From Enterocloster bolteae (lineage in GTDB: Bacteria > Bacillota > Clostridia > Lachnospirales > Lachnospiraceae): a stretch of 64,000 nucleotides of DNA. The stretch lies in contig NZ_CP022464.2 in assembly GCF_002234575.2 (NCBI RefSeq), forward strand, positions 992,001 through 1,056,000, written 5' to 3'. Positions 60,514-64,000 of the stretch are shown here, one piece after another. The translations under genes were made by a program, and so were the position numbers. The notes beneath the pieces are model-generated. The model did not search any database, was not told the origin of the DNA, and saw only the letters and a program-made list of their open reading frames with translations. The number at the start of each line of letters is the position of its first letter. Positions within the stretch are counted from its first letter, which is position 1.

Positions 60514-62121
60514 ATGAGTATCTTAACAGCCACATTATTGTCATTGTTATACTTTTGGGGAAATAGTGCATTTGTTCTGGGTGTAAACTGGTGGACCGTC
60601 ATGAGGCCCCTTGTTTCCGGCTTCCTGGCCGGCGTTATCCTGGGAGACCCTGTAAAGGGCGCCATGGTGGGAGCCCAGATTAACATTCTTTATCTGGGAT
60701 TCATCGGAGCCGGCGGAGCCCTTCCCGGTGATATCTGTCTGGCCGGCGTGGTGGGCACCACCATTGCCATTACGGGCAATCTTCCTGTGGAGACAGCCAT
60801 GGCTCTGGCAGTTCCTGTGGGACTGCTGGGAACCATCATATGGGTGGTGAAGATGACGGTCAATACGGCCTGGGTCCGGGTAGCGGAAAAAATGTCGGCA
60901 AAGGGGGACACCAGGTACTATTGGATACCCAATATCGTGCTGCCCCAGCTGCTGCTGTTTCTGATGTCCTTTATACCCTGTTTCCTGATGGTATATTTTG
61001 GGACAGATTATCTTAAGTCTGTCATCCAGTTTTTGGGAGAAAACATAGTGGGCGTCCTTACCACCATCGGCGGCATGCTTCCCGCAGTAGGTATTGCCCT
61101 GACCTTAAAATCCATATTTAAGGGTGAGTCCGTGGTATTCTTTTTCTTCGGGTTCCTTCTGGTCCAGTATTTTGGGCTGGATATGATATCTCTGGGATTT
61201 TCAGCTGTTGTATTCACCCTGATTTATATGCAGTTAAAAGGCCATAAGCTGAGCGCCATGGGCGGCAGCCTGTTTGGGGCAGAGGGAAATAATGAGAACA
61301 AGTATGTACTTTTGGACAAGAAGACAATACGCAAATCCTGGCTCCGGTGGATTATGTTCAATCAGGCTAACTATAATTATGAGAGGATGCAGGGAACCGG
61401 TTTCTGTCACGCCATGGTGCCTGTCATCAATAAACTCTACCCGGATAACCAAGGAAAACGCGCGGAACTGATGCAGAACCATATGCAGTTCTTTAACACG
61501 GAGCCTCAGTGGGGGGCCTGTATCATTGGCCTGACCGCTGCTCTGGAGGAAAAGAGGGCCCAGGGCTCTGAGGAGATTACAGGGGATACCATCACATCCA
61601 TTAAATCCGGTCTTATGGGACCGCTGGCAGGCATCGGAGATACCATTGACGGAGGCGTGGTGACGCCGCTGCTCCTTACATTATTCATCGGCATTACCAA
61701 TACAGGCAACATCATGGGGGTTATTGGCTACATTATAGTGGAAGCCCTGTTTATGTGGACCATATACTGGCAGTCCTACAAGCTGGGATATGAAAAGGGC
61801 AGCGATGCCATTGTAACCATTATGGAAAGCGGTCTGATTAACCAGCTCATACTGGGCGCATCCATTATGGGGTGCCTGGTGCTTGGCGGACTGGTAGGCA
61901 ATTATGTGACCCTGGGATTAAAACTTATGGTCCCTGTGGGCGGAGGCGTCATGTTCAATATCCAGGAACAGCTGTTTGACGTGATTCTCCCGGGAGCGCT
62001 TCCGCTGCTGCTGACCCTTGGCACATACAAACTGGTAAAGAAGGGCTGGTCGTCTGTCAATATTATCATCCTGGTTGCGGTGGTTGGTCTGGCAGGCGGA
62101 CTTTTAGGAATCTTTGCATAA
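60514..62121 (+). CDS. Fused PTS EIIC-EIID permease, mannose family
   Basis: A 535-residue membrane protein joining two normally separate subunits. Residues 1-255 are EIIC (about six to eight hydrophobic segments; GDPVKGAMVGAQINILYLGF is the EIIC motif). From about residue 270 the EIID part begins (TIRKSWLRWIMFNQANYNYERMQGTGF) with MQFFNTEPQWGACIIGL and SGLMGPLAGIGDTIDGG, ending in two or three membrane segments. The reading frame is open through the joint. I see no internal start with a good ribosome site. ATG 60514 follows GGAGGAGG. Confidence 0.92.
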   Translation: MSILTATLLSLLYFWGNSAFVLGVNWWTVMRPLVSGFLAGVILGDPVKGAMVGAQINILYLGFIGAGGALPGDICLAGVVGTTIAITGNLPVETAMALAVPVGLLGTIIWVVKMTVNTAWVRVAEKMSAKGDTRYYWIPNIVLPQLLLFLMSFIPCFLMVYFGTDYLKSVIQFLGENIVGVLTTIGGMLPAVGIALTLKSIFKGESVVFFFFGFLLVQYFGLDMISLGFSAVVFTLIYMQLKGHKLSAMGGSLFGAEGNNENKYVLLDKKTIRKSWLRWIMFNQANYNYERMQGTGFCHAMVPVINKLYPDNQGKRAELMQNHMQFFNTEPQWGACIIGLTAALEEKRAQGSEEITGDTITSIKSGLMGPLAGIGDTIDGGVVTPLLLTLFIGITNTGNIMGVIGYIIVEALFMWTIYWQSYKLGYEKGSDAIVTIMESGLINQLILGASIMGCLVLGGLVGNYVTLGLKLMVPVGGGVMFNIQEQLFDVILPGALPLLLTLGTYKLVKKGWSSVNIIILVAVVGLAGGLLGIFA

Positions 62122-62136
62122 TCGTTAGGAGGAAAT

Positions 62137-63357
62137 ATGACACAGGAATACAAATCTTTTTCGCCGGAAGAATTCCGGCTCCACAATGAAAAGCTTCAGG
62201 CTGAGATGGAAAAGCAGGACATAGACATGCTTATGCTCTCCACTCCTGAAAATATATATTATTCCACCGGCTACCGCTCCTGGTATACATCCAGCCTTTT
62301 CAGGCCGGTATATGTGCTGGTGCCCAGGAAGGGGGATCCGGCTATTATACTGAGAATACTGGAGAAGACCACGGTACAGTATACCAGCTGGACCAGCCGC
62401 ATCTACTGCTGGGGAACTGCCAGCAGAAACCTGGGGCCTCTGGAGGGGGAGGAGCCGATCAGCATCATTGACAGAATCATAAAGGAAATCCAGCCGGATA
62501 CAGGGACCATTGGCCTGGAGGCAGGAGACGGCATGCAGTACTTCTGGTCCATGGAGCTGCTGAAGAAAATCATGGATTCCCAGCCGGACATCCGTTTCAC
62601 GGATGGATCCCTGGCTATACAGAGAGCCAGGATGGTGAAAACGCCATGGGAAATTGAACGAATCCGCCATGTGTGCCGGATAACGGAACAAGCAATATTG
62701 GAAACAGGAAAGACTATTGTGGCGGGAGAGACAACGGAGAAGGACATATCCAAGGGCATTGCCATGCGCATGGCCCGGGGCGGAGTGGATAAAATATCGT
62801 ATCTGACCGTTACCAGCGGTATTGACAAGTACTGCACATTCAATACATATGCCACAGACCGTGTGGTTCAGAAAGGTGAGTATGTTCTGGTGGATATCAG
62901 CGGCCACATTGACGGGTATGCGTCCGACCTTACCCGGGTGTTCTATCTGGGAACCGTGCCACGGGAGGAACGGGAAATGGCAACGACGGCCAGCGGCTGT
63001 GTGGCGGCGGCAAAGGAGGCCATGAAGCCGGGGGTTTCCATTGCTGAGATCAACCGCATCTGCGAGGGATACATCCGGGATTCCAGATTTGGGAAATTTC
63101 TGCTTCACTCCAGCGGACACTGCATCGGCCTCAACGTGGTGGAGTATCCCACTATACACGATGAAGCCAATGAAAAACTGAAGCCAGGCATGGTGTTTGC
63201 CGTGGAAAACGGAGTGTATCCCTATGACCTGGAAAAGGGAGTGGAGTCCATTTATCTGTCCTTTCGGATGGAGGATGAGGTGCTGGTGACAGAGGACGGC
63301 GCGGAATGGATAACCGGTCCGGGAGAGCCTGTGATTGAAGTGGGGGCAAACCACTGA
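62137..63357 (+). CDS. M24-family metallopeptidase (Xaa-Pro aminopeptidase-like)
   Basis: A 406-residue protein with a creatinase/prolidase N-terminal domain (MEKQDIDMLMLSTPENIYYS) and an M24 pita-bread domain. Metal ligands are Asp residues in VLVDISGHIDGYASDLTRVF, the His of LHSSGHCIGLNV, and Glu in FAVENGVYP and SFRMEDEVLVTEDG. ATG 62137 follows TAGGAGGA, 15 bp after the PTS gene, so it is in the operon. It should cut an N-terminal residue ahead of proline, or a related amide bond, of an imported conjugate. The pairing with a PTS is unusual. Confidence 0.9.
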   Translation: MTQEYKSFSPEEFRLHNEKLQAEMEKQDIDMLMLSTPENIYYSTGYRSWYTSSLFRPVYVLVPRKGDPAIILRILEKTTVQYTSWTSRIYCWGTASRNLGPLEGEEPISIIDRIIKEIQPDTGTIGLEAGDGMQYFWSMELLKKIMDSQPDIRFTDGSLAIQRARMVKTPWEIERIRHVCRITEQAILETGKTIVAGETTEKDISKGIAMRMARGGVDKISYLTVTSGIDKYCTFNTYATDRVVQKGEYVLVDISGHIDGYASDLTRVFYLGTVPREEREMATTASGCVAAAKEAMKPGVSIAEINRICEGYIRDSRFGKFLLHSSGHCIGLNVVEYPTIHDEANEKLKPGMVFAVENGVYPYDLEKGVESIYLSFRMEDEVLVTEDGAEWITGPGEPVIEVGANH

Positions 63358-63380
63358 CAGGTGGCATGGAAATATGACAT

Positions 63381-63449
63381 AAAATGCAGAATATAAAATA
63401 CAGAATATAAAATACAGGGCGCCGGACAATCTTACTGTCCGGCGTCCTG
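63381..63449 (+). terminator. 14-bp repeats and hairpin after the PTS operon
   Basis: AAAATACAGAATAT-like 14-bp units repeat from 63381 to about 63417. Then CAGGGCGCCGGACA (63415-63428) pairs with TGTCCGGCGTCCTG (63436-63449) with one mismatch. Weak T-run after it. Lies between convergent genes and may stop transcription from both sides. Confidence 0.7.
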
Positions 63450-63487
63450 TTGGTTTAATGCCCCCGGAATTTGTTTCATGCAGAAGG

Positions 63488-64000
63488 TTATCTGTTTTCC
63501 CTTCTGACCCGGCAGGGATTTCCGTATGCAACGGTATTGCTGGGAATATCTTTTGTAACCACACTCCCTGCCCCGATCACCACGTTGTCGCCAATGGTGA
63601 CACCCGGCATAATAATGGCGCCTCCGCCAATCCAAACATTGTCCCCAATCACAACAGGAGCTGTCTGTGTCCTGCAGAACGCAAAGGAACCGTCCTGCTG
63701 CGGTACTCCAAACCGGTCCATTGCATTTGTGGGATGAAAGGCCGTATATATCTGCACATTAGGGGCAATGAGCGCATTGTTCCCGATACGTATCACATTA
63801 TCATCTAAAAATGTGCAGTTCATATTGACTTCACAGTTGTTTCCAAAATAAATATTGTTGCCGTAGTCCGCAAAGAACGGCGCGGTGATCCAAAGGGCTT
63901 CCCCCCTTCCGCCTAACAGCTCATTTAAGATCTGATTCTTTTTCAGTGTATCCGCGGAATCCGTGCTGTTATAATCCCTTACCAAATCCTTTGCTCTGTG
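63488..64000 (-). CDS. Sugar O-acetyltransferase (maltose/galactoside acetyltransferase-like), start outside the window
   Basis: A left-handed beta-helix acetyltransferase using acetyl-CoA. The visible part has hexapeptide repeats (IRIGNNALIAPNVQIYTA, VVIGDNVWIGGGAIIMPGVTIGDNVVIGAGSVVTKDI) with the conserved His of FHPTNAMDR. The frame is still open at base 64000, reading HRAKDLVRDYNST, which is the usual N-terminal helix of the family, so the gene starts to the right of the window and 25-30 residues are missing. It faces the PTS operon across a hairpin. Confidence 0.92.
   Translation of the reverse strand, partial: HRAKDLVRDYNSTDSADTLKKNQILNELLGGRGEALWITAPFFADYGNNIYFGNNCEVNMNCTFLDDNVIRIGNNALIAPNVQIYTAFHPTNAMDRFGVPQQDGSFAFCRTQTAPVVIGDNVWIGGGAIIMPGVTIGDNVVIGAGSVVTKDIPSNTVAYGNPCRVRRENR

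Noticed and set aside
62125..63564. A 479-codon minus-strand frame across the M24 peptidase gene
   Set aside because: It reads through the hairpin at 63415 and lies opposite a complete metallopeptidase; no family resemblance.

Overview
The window reads as chromosome of an anaerobic gut Firmicute of the Lachnospiraceae, most like Enterocloster (the former Clostridium bolteae / clostridioforme group). Reasons: a class 3 fructose-bisphosphatase, a short serA next to serC and a DUF1015 gene, an ECF-type RibU behind an FMN riboswitch, YesM/YesN two-component pairs, many LacI/GntR-controlled sugar transporters, GGAGG-type ribosome sites and moderate GC. This is inference from gene content; no 16S gene is present. 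I see no insertion sequence, prophage, CRISPR array or rRNA gene.

Layout. 1-3.6 kb: serine biosynthesis (serC, serA, DUF1015). 3.6-4.4 kb: non-coding, with two large imperfect palindromes that look like one repeat family. 4.4-13.7 kb: a GntR regulator divergent from an aldonate/hexuronate operon (Zn-dehydrogenase, TRAP transporter, LarA-like protein, UxaB, UxaA) that should end at 2-keto-3-deoxygluconate. 13.8-19.1 kb: a Ugp-like sugar ABC operon with a TIM-barrel isomerase/epimerase. 19.2-24.8 kb: a LacI regulator with its own operators, then a second TRAP operon ending in a tandem SnoaL-like protein. 25.3-32.7 kb: deoC, then an ABC importer of the ferric/AfuABC type with a YesM/YesN sensor-regulator pair. 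32.7-34.1 kb: an M23 peptidase on the minus strand. 34.2-40.7 kb: a LacI gene with three palindromic sites, a second AfuABC-type importer with reversed gene order, and a HAD phosphatase. 41-45 kb: Fe-alcohol dehydrogenase, nitroreductase, FMN riboswitch plus ribU, AraC-type regulator. 45-57 kb: mostly housekeeping and cell-surface genes (MBL hydrolase, fbp, HAAS protein, two NlpC/P60 proteins, cold-shock protein, an Asn/Ser/Gln repeat protein, rhodanese, two phosphodiesterases, an RNA methyltransferase, a papain-like lipoprotein, RdgB), then tRNA-Pro and tRNA-Gly. 57.6-63.4 kb: a PRD regulator with a mannose-family PTS (IIA, IIB, fused IIC-IID) and an M24 peptidase. The window ends in a truncated sugar O-acetyltransferase.

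The middle 40 kb is an accessory uptake region with two TRAP, one Ugp-type and two AfuABC-type importers, each with its own regulator or enzymes. Several control sites can be read directly: consensus promoters, three LacI-type operators with a central CG, palindromic CGTAAACG sites, an FMN riboswitch with terminator, and hairpins following binding-protein genes. Many intergenic gaps carry short perfect tandem duplications with periods of 13 to 42 bp.
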